The translations under genes and the position numbers were made by a program. This document shows positions 1 through 8,849 of a DNA stretch of 64,000 nt, in pieces (positions within the stretch are counted from its first letter, which is position 1; each line of letters starts with the position of its first letter). The notes below the pieces were generated by a model. The model was not told the origin of the DNA. It ran no database searches and saw only the letters and a list, made by a program, of their open reading frames with translations. Origin of the DNA: an uncultured Deferribacteres bacterium (lineage in GTDB: Bacteria; Zhuqueibacterota; JdFR-76; DREG01); NCBI GenBank assembly GCA_913009825.1, contig CAJVYQ010000026.1, positions 1 through 64,000 of the forward strand, in the 5' to 3' direction.

Positions 1-479
1 CCTTGTTCCCACCTTTTGACCAGTATTTCTTCTTCAGCCATTTACGGGATTTCTTCGAGTGTCTTCTTCGTAACATTCGCCACAGTTGTTCATATACATA
101 CTTATCAACACGGCTAAACGCTTCCGAGGCCACCACATGGCGGTGATAATTCGCCCAACCTCGTAACGTTTCGTTGAGTTTCTTAATCAATCCCACCATC
201 GGTGCGCTTGTGTATTTGCGGATCAGTGCTCCCACTTTTCGAATGAGGGCGAGGACTCCCTCTTTTGCAGGTGTGATATGAAGTTTGTTTCCATGTTTGC
301 CTGCCTGCGCAGGCAGGCGAAAAGTTTGGCCGGGGAAAGTAAATCCGTCTCTGATGTAAGTGATCTTCGTTTTCTCTGCGGAAAGTGTCAGACCCCGGGC
401 TTCAAGGAACTTCTTCACTACCGGCAGAACATATTTTGTCAATATGGCTTTCGATTTTGCCGTGATGATAAAATCCTGC
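1..479 (-). pseudogene. Group II intron reverse transcriptase/maturase, C-terminal fragment
   Basis: Reading the minus strand gives a continuous frame through the thumb and maturase (X) region of an LtrA-type intron-encoded protein. Recognisable pieces, in order: QDFIITAKSKA (from the usual ADDFIVTAKS next to the catalytic YADD box), FLEARGLTLSAEKTK, and GWANYHRHVVASEAF. The protein runs off the left edge of the window. Its N-terminal half, including YADD, is missing: homology stops at about 479, where unrelated methylase sequence begins on the other strand. An 18-bp palindrome interrupts the frame without breaking it. Taken as a recombination or deletion remnant; part of the gene lies outside the window, so a longer functional version cannot be fully excluded. 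Confidence 0.85.
300..317. repeat. 18-bp palindrome inserted in frame in the maturase
   Basis: The perfect palindrome CCTGCCTGCGCAGGCAGG lies inside the maturase frame and adds six residues (LPAQAG). Removing exactly these 18 bases restores the expected QTFR-KHGNK join of the family (compare FLGQNFRKY-GK). Related 18-19 bp copies occur at 3145-3163, 3344-3361, 24581-24598, 24728-24745 and 62827-62844. Confidence 0.8.
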
Positions 480-1716
480 ATGAGTATCATCGCACCGGAA
501 AAGGCAGAGACCCGATCATTCATTTTTATGAGACCTTTCTGGCAATTTACGATCCTGAAATTCGTGAACGGCGCGGTGTTTATTACACGCCGGAACCGGT
601 GGTCGGTTATATCGTCCGTTCCATTCATTCCATTCTAAAATCGCATTTTGATCTGGCGGATGGCTTGGCCAGTGAAGACGTAAAATTACTTGATCCAGCC
701 GGTGGGACGCTAACTTTCCCCGCCGAAGCCATTCGTCTGGCAGCCGATGAGTTTATAGATAAATTCGGCAGAGGTGGATTGCATCGCTGGATCAAAAAAC
801 ACATTCTGGCTAATTTTTACGCCTTTGAACTGATGATGGCGCCTTACGCTTTCGGTCATTTGAAGATCGGCATATTTATTATCAAGACAATATTGTTTTT
901 CGAACTCGACGCGAAGTCATGCGCCACATGCTGGAAGAGAATATTTCATTGTGCTTTATGCGTCAGTTTTCGGGGAACGTTCCTTATTCCCATTTCTTGA
1001 TAACAGAATATATGGTTGATAATCGCACTTTCTTTAGCAGTGAAGGAATTATTCAACAAGCGCCGCTTTATCTTTATCCTGATGAGGGAAAAAACAAGCC
1101 AAACCCGGGTGTTACTATGATGATGGTTTTTAAACCTAAAGAAACCTATGGCAAAAAGCCCAACATATCCCCAATTATTTTTGAGAAATTGGAACAGGTG
1201 TTTAAACATAGACCTTCACCGGAAGAGATTCTTTATTACATCTACGGCGTGTTCTACAGCAACATCTACCGCCAAACCTACGCAGAATTTCTAAAGATCG
1301 ATTTTCCGCGCGTGCCGTTTACTGCTGATTACAGTGTATTCAAAAAAATGAGTTACCTGGGCGGAGAACTGGCAGATTTGCATCTGCTGAAAAGCGCAGC
1401 ACTGGATAATCCTATTGCCAAATATCAGGGTAGCGGCACAAACGACCGGATTGAAAAAATCACCTACAAAGAAGACGAACAACGCATTTACATCAACAGC
1501 GATAAGTATTTTGAAGGCGCAGCACCGGAAGTGTGGAACTACCACATTGGCGGCTATCAGGTGTTGCAGAAATATCTGAAAGACCGCAAAGGGAGAAATA
1601 TGGATGATGCACCGCGTTATTGTAGAATAGTAGCCGCGTTAAGTAAAACAATTGAAATACAAGAACAGATAGACGAAATATATCCTGAAGTAGAACAAGA
1701 ATTAATCCAATTTTAA
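478..1716 (+). pseudogene. Type ISP restriction-modification N6-adenine methylase remnant
   Basis: Two frames together match a large single-chain type ISP/IIG-like restriction-modification enzyme. The first (to about 872) carries HFYETFLAIYDPEIRERRGV, YYTPEPVV and the SAM-binding region LLDPAGGT (usual form DPATGTGTF). The second (from about 873, open to 1716) carries TRREVMRHMLEEN, PLYLYP and the target-recognition end VWNYHIGGYQVLQKYL, finishing with EIQEQIDEIYPEVE. The N-terminal nuclease/helicase part is absent and replaced by the maturase fragment. The catalytic NPPY segment lies in an internal deletion at about 872, where the frame also shifts. It cannot encode an active enzyme. Confidence 0.8.
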
Positions 1717-2142
1717 AAAGGAATATCAATAAATAAAAAACCACATAACAACTGTCTCAACCTGACCACAGGAGCTGTGCGGTTTTTCAAGTTTTGCAGC
1801 ACGCATCAGGTTTTTTAGTTAATCAAAGTCTGTGCCCTGCAAGCCTGCGGCAGGTAAGCCAAAACGTTACTATTTCACAAATAGCACAACATAGGTTACC
1901 TTTTTTTAATGGTGGTCTTATACAGGACATGGGTTACTTTGTGACCAATAAACATGCATCCTTTTTAAACCGCTGAAAGCGGTTAGTACAATCTAACCGT
2001 TTTAGCCCGCGACCTGAGTCGTGGGCTGATTAATAAAATATATTTGATAACCGTTTTAACGGTTTTTTAGGGCTATCCATCTCCTGTGATTGATTACGTT
2101 GCTCTCTATTTAAATGCGTAGTAAAGAATTGGAAACGTCCGC
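1717..2142. other. Gene-free stretch with hairpin repeats
   Basis: No coding signal. It holds three short inverted repeats in a row: an AACCGCTGAAAGCGGTT hairpin at about 1967-1983, a GC-rich hairpin at 2004-2027 (AGCCCGCGACC paired with the TCGTGGGCT side), and AACCGTTTTAACGGTT at about 2050-2065. These look like a composite dispersed repeat rather than a terminator of the methylase remnant. A short CCTGCGGCAGG palindrome sits at about 1844-1854. Nothing else is recognised. Confidence 0.5.
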
Positions 2143-3045
2143 TTGATTTGCAAGAAATTGAACCGGGAAAACCGGCAGAGGAAGCTTGAAATTTCTCACG
2201 GTTGGTTCAGCAAAAAATGGCGGTTGTATTTTGCGTTTGCAAACGTTGTTGGCATCCTTTTTTCTTTGCCTGTTAACTGTCCGGCTCAGGAAAAACATGC
2301 GTTCACGTTTTCCTGCTTGAATGACAATTTTTTATTTGAAGATTACCTGGAAGATTATTTCGCCAAAGGAAAAGATGACCATGTAACGGCCGGTTTGTGG
2401 CTGCAATACCGGCGGGGCACGGAGAGGATCAATTGGAATTATTCGGTCAATTTCAATGTGTTAACCAACCGGGATCTTCTTTATCGCACCGATATTTTAT
2501 CGTTTTTAGTAGTTAAAAATCGCGCCTTTTTACCGGCAGCCCTGCAAACCGGAATCGGTTTGGTTTTGCGCGGAAATTTTGGCGGGCAGCAACTGCAAAA
2601 TAAATTCCATGATTGGTTTGGATACAGCCGGCTTACACTGCCCTATTTCCCGGAACCGCAAGCCGGCCTGCTGTTTCATCTGGACGGCAGTTATGATTTT
2701 TTGCAGAGCGCACCATGGCATGCGACCGCTTATTTTGCCGGCAATCTGGTTACTTCTGCCGCGCCGGGGAAAATGGAAACCGGCCTGCAATTAAAATGGG
2801 ATGTGACAGAATCGGTTGCTTTTCGCTTAACAAGCGGCTATCTTCGTTTTTTTCGAACCGATAAATGATTGCGGCCGCTGTTTCGGCATGGCAGGTTTTG
2901 GCGGTTCAGGCTGCGGAAAAGGATCTGGGAAAAATGGCATATTATGGTGTGGATGTCCGCAGGCCGGTTTGGCATCCCGGGTGAGTATCATTACGGTCTG
3001 GCCTTTTCCCTGAATTCGGATGAAGTGCATTTTTATTTTCCATGA
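2143..3045 (+). pseudogene. Frameshifted outer-membrane protein, LpxR/DUF2219-like
   Basis: The first 241 codons (to 2868) encode a signal peptide (hydrophobic core about residues 30-46, ending in PAQ) and a beta-rich protein. A near-N-terminal LNDNF and a central QNKFHDWFGY resemble the Asn-Asp and His positions of LpxR-type lipid A 3-O-deacylases (family knowledge; weak match). The frame stops early, but barrel-like sequence resumes in other frames, ending at 3045 with EYHYGLAFSLNSDEVHFYFP, a typical outer-membrane C-terminus. That implies at least two frameshifts, at about 2865 and 2985. The TTG start at 2143 is uncertain. Either a decayed gene or sequencing errors; function tentative. Confidence 0.45.
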
Positions 3046-3144
3046 AAATATGAAAAGATTGTCTGAGAATAATCTGCCCTCCCGGGTTTATAATTGTAAC
3101 CATTCAGTTTTGTTTGCAAAACAGAAGCATAACCATGCTGAGCG

Positions 3145-3163
3145 CCTGCCCGACTCAGGCGGG
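3145..3163. repeat. Variant of the 18-bp palindrome
   Basis: CCTGCCCGACTCAGGCGGG has the same six-base arms as the 18-bp element at 24728-24745 (CCTGCC and GGCGGG) with a one-base longer loop. It lies just upstream of the small cysteine-rich gene starting at 3175. Confidence 0.55.
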
Positions 3164-3174
3164 GAATCGAAAGA

Positions 3175-3435
3175 GTGGAAAGCCGTTTGTGCGAAGACTT
3201 TTGCCCCATCTGCGTTCATTTCAATGAAACCGAAGGAATCTGCAGCCGGCTGCGGGAAAATATACGCCGCTATCCCAAACGGTTTGTGAAGAAATGCAAC
3301 GGCAAATTTTTTAGCCTGAAAAATTCATTCGCCACGAAGGCACCCCGCCTGCACGGGCAGGAAAGACACAAAGGTGGAAAAATAAAGTGTTATGTAAAAT
3401 TATACGTAAATAGAAAAATACACAAAAAAAACTGA
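3175..3435 (+). CDS. Small cysteine-rich protein with a repeat-derived tail
   Basis: The GTG-started frame of 86 codons begins with about 45 residues containing C6, C10, C13, C23 and a later KKCNGKFF. This spacing suggests a small metal-binding or zinc-ribbon-like protein, but I do not recognise the family. From about residue 46 on, the frame runs inside the dispersed repeat at 3310-3519, so the native C-terminus has been overwritten, and the tail includes the translated 18-bp palindrome. It may be non-functional. Evidence is limited to cysteine spacing and the sharp change at the repeat boundary. Confidence 0.35.
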   Translation: MESRLCEDFCPICVHFNETEGICSRLRENIRRYPKRFVKKCNGKFFSLKNSFATKAPRLHGQERHKGGKIKCYVKLYVNRKIHKKN

Positions 3436-3519
3436 GTTAATATTAGGTTTTTACTTTAAATATAATATTTTTCGTGCCTTAGTGTCTTTGTGGCAACGGT
3501 TTGTGAATAATGCAGGTTA
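3310..3519. repeat. MITE-like repeat family B, copy 1
   Basis: About 210 bp, almost identical to 24547-24775. The ends are imperfect inverted repeats (TTAGCCTGAAAAATTCATT at the left; the right end reads TTAACCTGCATTATTCAC on the other strand). The interior is AT-rich and non-coding. The left arm carries an 18-bp palindrome (3344-3361). The right arm does not, so the junction 3489/3490 is the empty site of the insertion seen at 24728-24745. Confidence 0.8.
3344..3361. repeat. 18-bp palindrome in MITE-B copy 1
   Basis: CCCGCCTGCACGGGCAGG lies between AAGGCAC and AAAGACAC. It is the exact reverse complement of the element at 24728-24745, and the same insertion is present at 24581-24598. Confidence 0.8.
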
Positions 3520-3645
3520 AATAGTGTCTGTCCGAAAATACCCTTTTTTATCATTTCGATCCGCCAAAAGGCGGAGAGAAATCTGTTTAACCCTTTAAGT
3601 TATTGTAACATACAGATTCCTCGAGTTTTCGGACAGACACTATTT
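3519..3645. repeat. MITE-like repeat family A, copy 1
   Basis: 127 bp with perfect 20-bp terminal inverted repeats (AAATAGTGTCTGTCCGAAAA and its complement). A TA dinucleotide on each side of GTGTCTG is compatible with a Tc1/mariner/IS630-type target duplication (inference). The interior holds a GGCGGA/TCCGCC hairpin. An ATG near one end reads outward through the TIR. Other copies: 5350-5469, 10262-10417 and a truncated one at 24316-24379. Confidence 0.85.
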
Positions 3646-3776
3646 ATCTTACAGAACAATCATATTCTAAAGAAATAAATTTAGACATAGACAAAAATTG
3701 CGGATTAAACATTGCATAAGTACCTAATAATCAATATATATATAAGTATATTATTTCTGTTCACAAAAAATTGGTG

Positions 3777-4289
3777 ATGTCTATGTTTAAAACCAATTCC
3801 GGCCATTTACAATCCGATCTATTTGATCTGTTTTCTTTCTATCCGAAACCCTGTTGGAAACAGATGAAGCAATCGGAAGAATATGAAATCACTCCGGTTC
3901 AAACGGCCATAAGAGGCAAAAGCCCGGAAGTTGAAATAGAAATCAGCCAACAATCCGAAACGGAATATACAGTGAAGTGTCACAAACAGAAAGTTAAATC
4001 GGAGTCGAGCCGAACCCGCTATAAAGCTGAATTTGATCGAACAATATGCGGCAATTGTCCGTACAGGGGAAAATGCCCGACAATTGTAATGAAGCATCGT
4101 CGTGTTTATTATTTCTCTCATGCCGGTTATGTAAGCAAAAAAATGCGGAAAATCACTATAACTCTTCCGCCGGAAAGACGGAAATTACGTTGCAATGTGG
4201 AAGCTACCGTTTTTTTACCCAATTCTATTCATTGTTTCCGAAAATGCGGAATTTGTAAAAATGGCAACTTTTTAAAACCTTGTTTTTAG
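3777..4289 (+). pseudogene. IS1182-like transposase, internally deleted
   Basis: The first ~30 residues (FKTNSGHLQSDLFDLF) match the start of IS1182-type transposases, and the rest matches their C-terminal zinc-like region: CGNCPYRGKCP, then PPERRKLRCNVEATV. The whole central DDE catalytic core is missing, with the two ends joined at about residue 33 in the same frame. The final ~30 residues (after VEATV) no longer match. At about 170 aa against roughly 450-550 aa for the family it cannot transpose by itself. No clear terminal inverted repeats were found around it. Confidence 0.7.
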
Positions 4290-4408
4290 AATGGACTCAT
4301 TAATAGAAAATAAACTTCATTTGAAAAATCTAATAGTATAAGAAAATGAAAATTCATCTAGATAATTAAAACAAATAGAAAAAATTTACAACTAAAAGGA
4401 TATACACA

Positions 4409-5284
4409 ATGTATATCTCAGATTTCAATTATCACAAACCTCAATCCTTAAAGGAAGCCTGCCGGATTTTGGCTAGTAGTCCTGATGCTGCTCTACTTGC
4501 CGGAGGTACGGATTTATTAGTTGAAATAAAACAAGGATTGCGGCATCATCAAGATATTGTTTCGATCAATGATATCCCGGAACTTAAATTGATTAACATC
4601 GAAAATAATTACCTACAGATTGGAGCAGCTGTTACTCATAATGAGATTGCGAATTCAAAAATTATCAAGGGATTCTGCCCGGCTATTTCTGAGTCAGCTG
4701 CAAAAATAGGTTCTGACCAGATTAGAAATGTTGGCACTATTGGCGGCAATCTTTGCACCGGCGCATCTTGTTGTGATATGGGACCAATATTATTGGCATT
4801 AGATGCTGCGCTTGAAATATTTTCTACCAAAGGTACGAGAACGGTTTCGTTACGGGATTTTTTCATAAACCACAAAGAAACCAGTTTAAATAATGGGGAA
4901 GTGCTATCAAAAATTATTGTTTCTAAGACACAATCGGAAACAGGAGCCTATTTTGAGAAATTTGGTTTGAGAGAGGCTGCTTCAATTTCCGTTGCTTCCG
5001 TGGCTGCTGTAATAGAGTCTGAAAACGGAATGTGCACAAACGCTTGTATTGTTATTGGCGCTGTTGCCCCTACTCCCAGGATAAGCAATAAAGCAAATCA
5101 AATTTTAAAAGGTTGTAAAATTACCGAACTTACAGAAAACTCCCCATTGCTCGTGAAAACGGGAGAGGCAGCTTCGGATGATTCTCTTCCTATTGATGAT
5201 ATCAGAAGTAGTACAGAATATCGCCGGGATCTAATCAAATCGCTAACTCAACGAGCAGTATTAAAAGCGCTAAAAAATAATTGA
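4409..5284 (+). CDS. Molybdenum hydroxylase FAD-binding (medium) subunit
   Basis: 291 aa, the normal length for the CoxM/XdhB-type FAD subunit of xanthine dehydrogenase/aldehyde oxidase-family enzymes. FAD_binding_5 signatures are clear: LLAGGTDLLVEIKQG near residue 31 and VGTIGGNLCTGASCCDMGP near residue 108 (the TIGGN flavin loop). The C-terminal domain has the usual APTPRI. The subunit passes electrons from 2Fe-2S clusters to FAD in the cytoplasm. The partner gene follows 200 bp downstream, separated by a family A MITE. Substrate cannot be told from this subunit. Start ATG at 4409 follows an AAAAGGATAT stretch, a plausible ribosome binding site. Confidence 0.9.
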   Translation: MYISDFNYHKPQSLKEACRILASSPDAALLAGGTDLLVEIKQGLRHHQDIVSINDIPELKLINIENNYLQIGAAVTHNEIANSKIIKGFCPAISESAAKIGSDQIRNVGTIGGNLCTGASCCDMGPILLALDAALEIFSTKGTRTVSLRDFFINHKETSLNNGEVLSKIIVSKTQSETGAYFEKFGLREAASISVASVAAVIESENGMCTNACIVIGAVAPTPRISNKANQILKGCKITELTENSPLLVKTGEAASDDSLPIDDIRSSTEYRRDLIKSLTQRAVLKALKNN

Positions 5285-5349
5285 TGAAAATGTGAAAATA
5301 ATAGACGAAATCAATAAAAATCATTTGAGTTATGAACCAATGATCTAAA

Positions 5350-5469
5350 CTGTGTCTGTCCGAAAACTCGAGGAATCTGTATGTTACAATAACTTAAAGG
5401 GTTAAACAGATTTCTCTCCGACTTTTGGCGGATCGAAATGACAAAAAAGGGTATTTTCGGACAGATACT
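5350..5469. repeat. MITE-like repeat family A, copy 2
   Basis: About 120 bp, in the opposite orientation to the copy at 3519-3645, with TIRs TGTGTCTGTCCGAAAA and TTTTCGGACAGATACT. It sits between the FAD subunit gene and the fused 2Fe-2S/Mo subunit gene. An ATG inside it (5438) is in frame with the downstream gene, so transcription and possibly translation of that gene pass through the repeat. Confidence 0.85.
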
Positions 5470-5485
5470 AAACCGGTTTAACAAG

Positions 5486-8284
5486 ATGAAGCATATTATC
5501 AAAGTAAATGTGAATGATACGGATTATGAGGTTGCAGTTAAACCTGGTGCCGCGCTGCTCGAATTAATTCGAGAAGAATTAAATCTGATTGGTACAAAAA
5601 GAGGTTGCGGACTTGGTGATTGTGGCGCATGTACGGTTCTGCTTGACGGTAAACCGGTAAACTCTTGTATAATTCTTGCTCTTGAAGTAAATGGCAAAAA
5701 AGTGCAAACAATTGAAGGACTGGCGACCGGAGAAACATTACACCCTATTCAACAAGCTTTTATAGAAAAAGGCGCAATCCAGTGTGGATTTTGTTCGCCA
5801 GGAATGATTTTGAGAACGAAGTCCCTTTTAGATGAAAAACCTAATGCAACTACAGAAGAAATAAAACATGATTTAAGCGGAAATTTATGCAGGTGCACCG
5901 GTTACACAAAGATACTTGAAGCTATAGAAACAGCCAAAGCATACTTGAACGGTGAAAAACCAAAGGATATTGAGTTTCAACCACAAAAATCTGTAATGAA
6001 TTTGTCTGTTGTGGGAAAACGTCTCCCAAAACTTGATGCCCCTGATAAAGCAACAGGCCGGGCAATTTATACAGATGATATTCGTTTACCAAATATGATT
6101 TATGGGAAATTGCTTCTTAGTCCTGTACCTCATGCCCAAATTAGATCAATCGATACGACCGAAGCTGAGAAAGTTCCGGGAGTGAAAGTGATTTTGACGG
6201 GTGCGGATGTCCCCGATGTTAAATGGGGGACTTCTCCTGCCAGGTATGATGAAACAGTTTTGGCAAAAGATAAAGTTAGGTTTGTCGGTGATGTAGTGGC
6301 GGCTATTGCTGCTATTGATGAAGAGACATGTTATAAGGCAATGAAATTAATAAAGGTTGATTATAAAGAACTTCCTGCCGTTTTTGATCCGGAAGAAGCG
6401 ATGAAAGATGGCGCTCCCCGTCTCTTTGACAACAAATATGAAAATAATATTAACACTCGTGTGGATCATCATTTTGGCGATATAGAAAAAGGATTTGCTG
6501 AAGCCGATCATATCAGGGAAGCCCGGTTTGTGGGGAACCGGACTTACCAGAATCCGCTGGAACCCCATTGTGCTATCGCAGAATGGGACAGACATAATAA
6601 AGTAACTCTTTATACTTCTACCCAGGTAGTTCATTATGTTCATCATCAACTTTCGAGAATTCTAGACCTTCCGCTTGGAAATATCAGGGTGATAATGACA
6701 AATTGTGGCGGTGGTTTTGGTGTAAAAGCAGCCACCAATACATTGGAGATACTGTCAGTTTTTTTAGCGAAAAGAACCGGATGTCCTGTAAAAATGCGGT
6801 TTACACGGGAAGAGATGTATCTTTACGGCCGGGGCCGTCATAAGCAATATATTGATTTAAAAATTGGCGTTAAAAATGACGGGACGATTACCGCCGTAAA
6901 ACAAAAAGCGGTGTTAGAGGGTGGAGCCTACTCCAGTTTTGGCATTGTATCCACCTACTATGCCGGTTCGATGCTGGCCACACTCTATAAATTCCCTAAT
7001 TACAAATTTGACGGGTATCGTGTGAATACAAACCTGCCGCCTTGCGGCGCTTTCAGGGGCCACGGCTGTCCTCATCCACGATTTGCTTTCGAATCGTTGT
7101 TATCCATGATCGCCGATGATATAGGCATGGATCATATCGATATCCGGAAAAAAAATGCGATGGAACCGGAATATCATACCTGTAATGATCTTGATATTCA
7201 CTCTTGTGAATTTCAAGCCTGTTTAGATCTTGTACGGAAAAAATCGGGATGGAATAAGAAAAAAGGCAAACTTCCTTCTGGTCGTGGAATTGGGATTGGT
7301 TGTGGCGGATTTGTTTCCGGCGCAGGCTATCCTATCTATCGATCTAAATTTCCTCACTCCAATGCAATAATAAAAGTAGAAGAGGATGGTTCCAAAGCAG
7401 TTCTTTTTGTGGGTGATGCTGATATTGGCCAGGGATCTGATACGATTCTTGCCCAATCTGCAGCAGAAGCTATGGGAATTTCTTTTGATAGAATATCCGT
7501 AATTTCTGCGGATAGTGATATAACACCACTTGGATTTGGAGCCTATTCAAGCCGGGTTACTTTAATGGGTGGAAACGCCTCAAAAATGGCGGGCGAAGAA
7601 GTGAAAAAAAAGGTTTTATCTGCAGCCGCGCAGGTTTTAAATATTAGTGAAGAAAATCTAGATGCTAAAGATAATAAAGTGTTTGTAAAGGATAATCCAG
7701 AGAAAAATATATCTTGGCAAGAAGCTGCTGCAGCTTATTTCTCAACCGGCGGCCCGCTTGTTGGCAAAGGTCATTATTCACCTCCGGAAGGTCTTGGCGG
7801 AACGTATAAAGGCGCTGCTGTAGGCACTTCGCCGGCGTACTCTTTTTCTGCAACCGTTTGTGAAGTTAAAGTCGATATGGCAACCGGTAAAGTGAGAGTA
7901 CTGAATTTTTGGGACGCACACGACTGCGGCACCGCCATCAATCCGATGGCGGTAGAAGGCCAGGCAGAAGGAGCCGTATTAATGGGGATGAGTGAAGTAC
8001 TATTTGAAGATGAAGTGTTTGATCATCGTGGTAAAATTTTAAATGCCGATTTGCATAATTACCTTATTGCATCTTCCGCTGATATGCCCTTAATCGATTC
8101 TTCTATTGTAGATGGTTATGAACCTCAAGGCCCTTTCGGTGCAAAGGAAGTGGGTGAAGGAGCAACTCTTCCTGTGTTTGGCGCGATTGCTAATGCAATA
8201 GAAGATGCCATTGGTGTTAGAATTTATGACTTACCAATCACTCCGGAGAAAATTCTTAAGGCGATTAAAAGTAAGAGTAAATAA
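5486..8284 (+). CDS. Molybdenum hydroxylase, fused 2Fe-2S and Mo-cofactor subunit
   Basis: 932 aa, close to the length of single-chain aldehyde oxidoreductases (Mop type). Residues 1-160 hold two 2Fe-2S domains: plant-type GCGLGDCGACTVLLDGKP, and the helical domain QCGFCSPGM with LCRCTGYTKI. The rest is the molybdopterin domain with GGGFGVKA, CGAFRGHGCPHP and, near the C-terminus, GPFGAKEVGEG, whose last Glu is the expected catalytic base. It lacks the AYRCSFR loop of true CO dehydrogenase, so hydroxylation of an aldehyde, purine or N-heterocycle is more likely. Start chosen at ATG 5486 from family alignment; a frame-compatible ATG at 5438 would add 16 residues encoded by the MITE. Confidence 0.9.
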   Translation: MKHIIKVNVNDTDYEVAVKPGAALLELIREELNLIGTKRGCGLGDCGACTVLLDGKPVNSCIILALEVNGKKVQTIEGLATGETLHPIQQAFIEKGAIQCGFCSPGMILRTKSLLDEKPNATTEEIKHDLSGNLCRCTGYTKILEAIETAKAYLNGEKPKDIEFQPQKSVMNLSVVGKRLPKLDAPDKATGRAIYTDDIRLPNMIYGKLLLSPVPHAQIRSIDTTEAEKVPGVKVILTGADVPDVKWGTSPARYDETVLAKDKVRFVGDVVAAIAAIDEETCYKAMKLIKVDYKELPAVFDPEEAMKDGAPRLFDNKYENNINTRVDHHFGDIEKGFAEADHIREARFVGNRTYQNPLEPHCAIAEWDRHNKVTLYTSTQVVHYVHHQLSRILDLPLGNIRVIMTNCGGGFGVKAATNTLEILSVFLAKRTGCPVKMRFTREEMYLYGRGRHKQYIDLKIGVKNDGTITAVKQKAVLEGGAYSSFGIVSTYYAGSMLATLYKFPNYKFDGYRVNTNLPPCGAFRGHGCPHPRFAFESLLSMIADDIGMDHIDIRKKNAMEPEYHTCNDLDIHSCEFQACLDLVRKKSGWNKKKGKLPSGRGIGIGCGGFVSGAGYPIYRSKFPHSNAIIKVEEDGSKAVLFVGDADIGQGSDTILAQSAAEAMGISFDRISVISADSDITPLGFGAYSSRVTLMGGNASKMAGEEVKKKVLSAAAQVLNISEENLDAKDNKVFVKDNPEKNISWQEAAAAYFSTGGPLVGKGHYSPPEGLGGTYKGAAVGTSPAYSFSATVCEVKVDMATGKVRVLNFWDAHDCGTAINPMAVEGQAEGAVLMGMSEVLFEDEVFDHRGKILNADLHNYLIASSADMPLIDSSIVDGYEPQGPFGAKEVGEGATLPVFGAIANAIEDAIGVRIYDLPITPEKILKAIKSKSK

Positions 8285-8407
8285 AAATCTCTAAAAGACG
8301 CTATGAACGCATAGGAATAACAGGAAATGATTTTTAGAATTATGGATGTACTTTAAGAGTAAAATGCTTCTCTGCGTGCTTTGCGACTTTGCGTGATGCC
8401 AATAACT

Positions 8408-8716
8408 ATGGTCGATTTCGAAGAATTCCTGCCCGATCCGCTTAAACTGGAAATCCCACTTCCTGGAAATCCACTTCAAAGTATTGATTCCTGTCTTGTC
8501 AAAGGAAGAGATACGCATTTAAAGACCGGCACAGTATTAAATCGGGAAGAATGTCTCCATGCGATGGAAACGGCCTTAGATCAGCTTGATATTGATTTGG
8601 AAAAGACTGAATTTTTTATCACTCATCTGCATGCAGATCATATCGGTTTGCTGTCGAGAATTGCATCAAATAAATCTTTATCTTTTCAACATTATGAGAA
8701 ATCCAATATATATTGA
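8408..8716 (+). pseudogene. Metallo-beta-lactamase-fold hydrolase, N-terminal fragment
   Basis: About 100 residues. LPGNPLQSIDSCLVKG is the opening beta-strand region of MBL-fold hydrolases, and FFITHLHADHIGLLSRI is the metal-binding HxHxDH motif. After that motif only ~20 residues remain (family length is ~250-320), so the catalytic domain is truncated. The 8340-8400 stretch just upstream contains TCTCTGCGTGCTTTGCGACT, a phrase typical of dispersed repeats, so both gene ends look disturbed. Confidence 0.7.
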
Positions 8717-8849
8717 CTTTTATTTTTTCATTGCCTTTAAAATCCTTTGGAGGAAAAAACCTAAAAAATTTATCTAATATTGTGATGCTTCACTTTTTTG
8801 TTTAATCAATGATTGATTATATTAAAATAAATGTTGAGTGAGGTGAACA

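Noticed and set aside
5486-8284. Aerobic CO dehydrogenase large subunit
   Set aside because: The AYRCSFR active-site loop is absent (CGAFRGHG instead), and the 2Fe-2S domain is fused, as in aldehyde oxidoreductase/xanthine dehydrogenase types.
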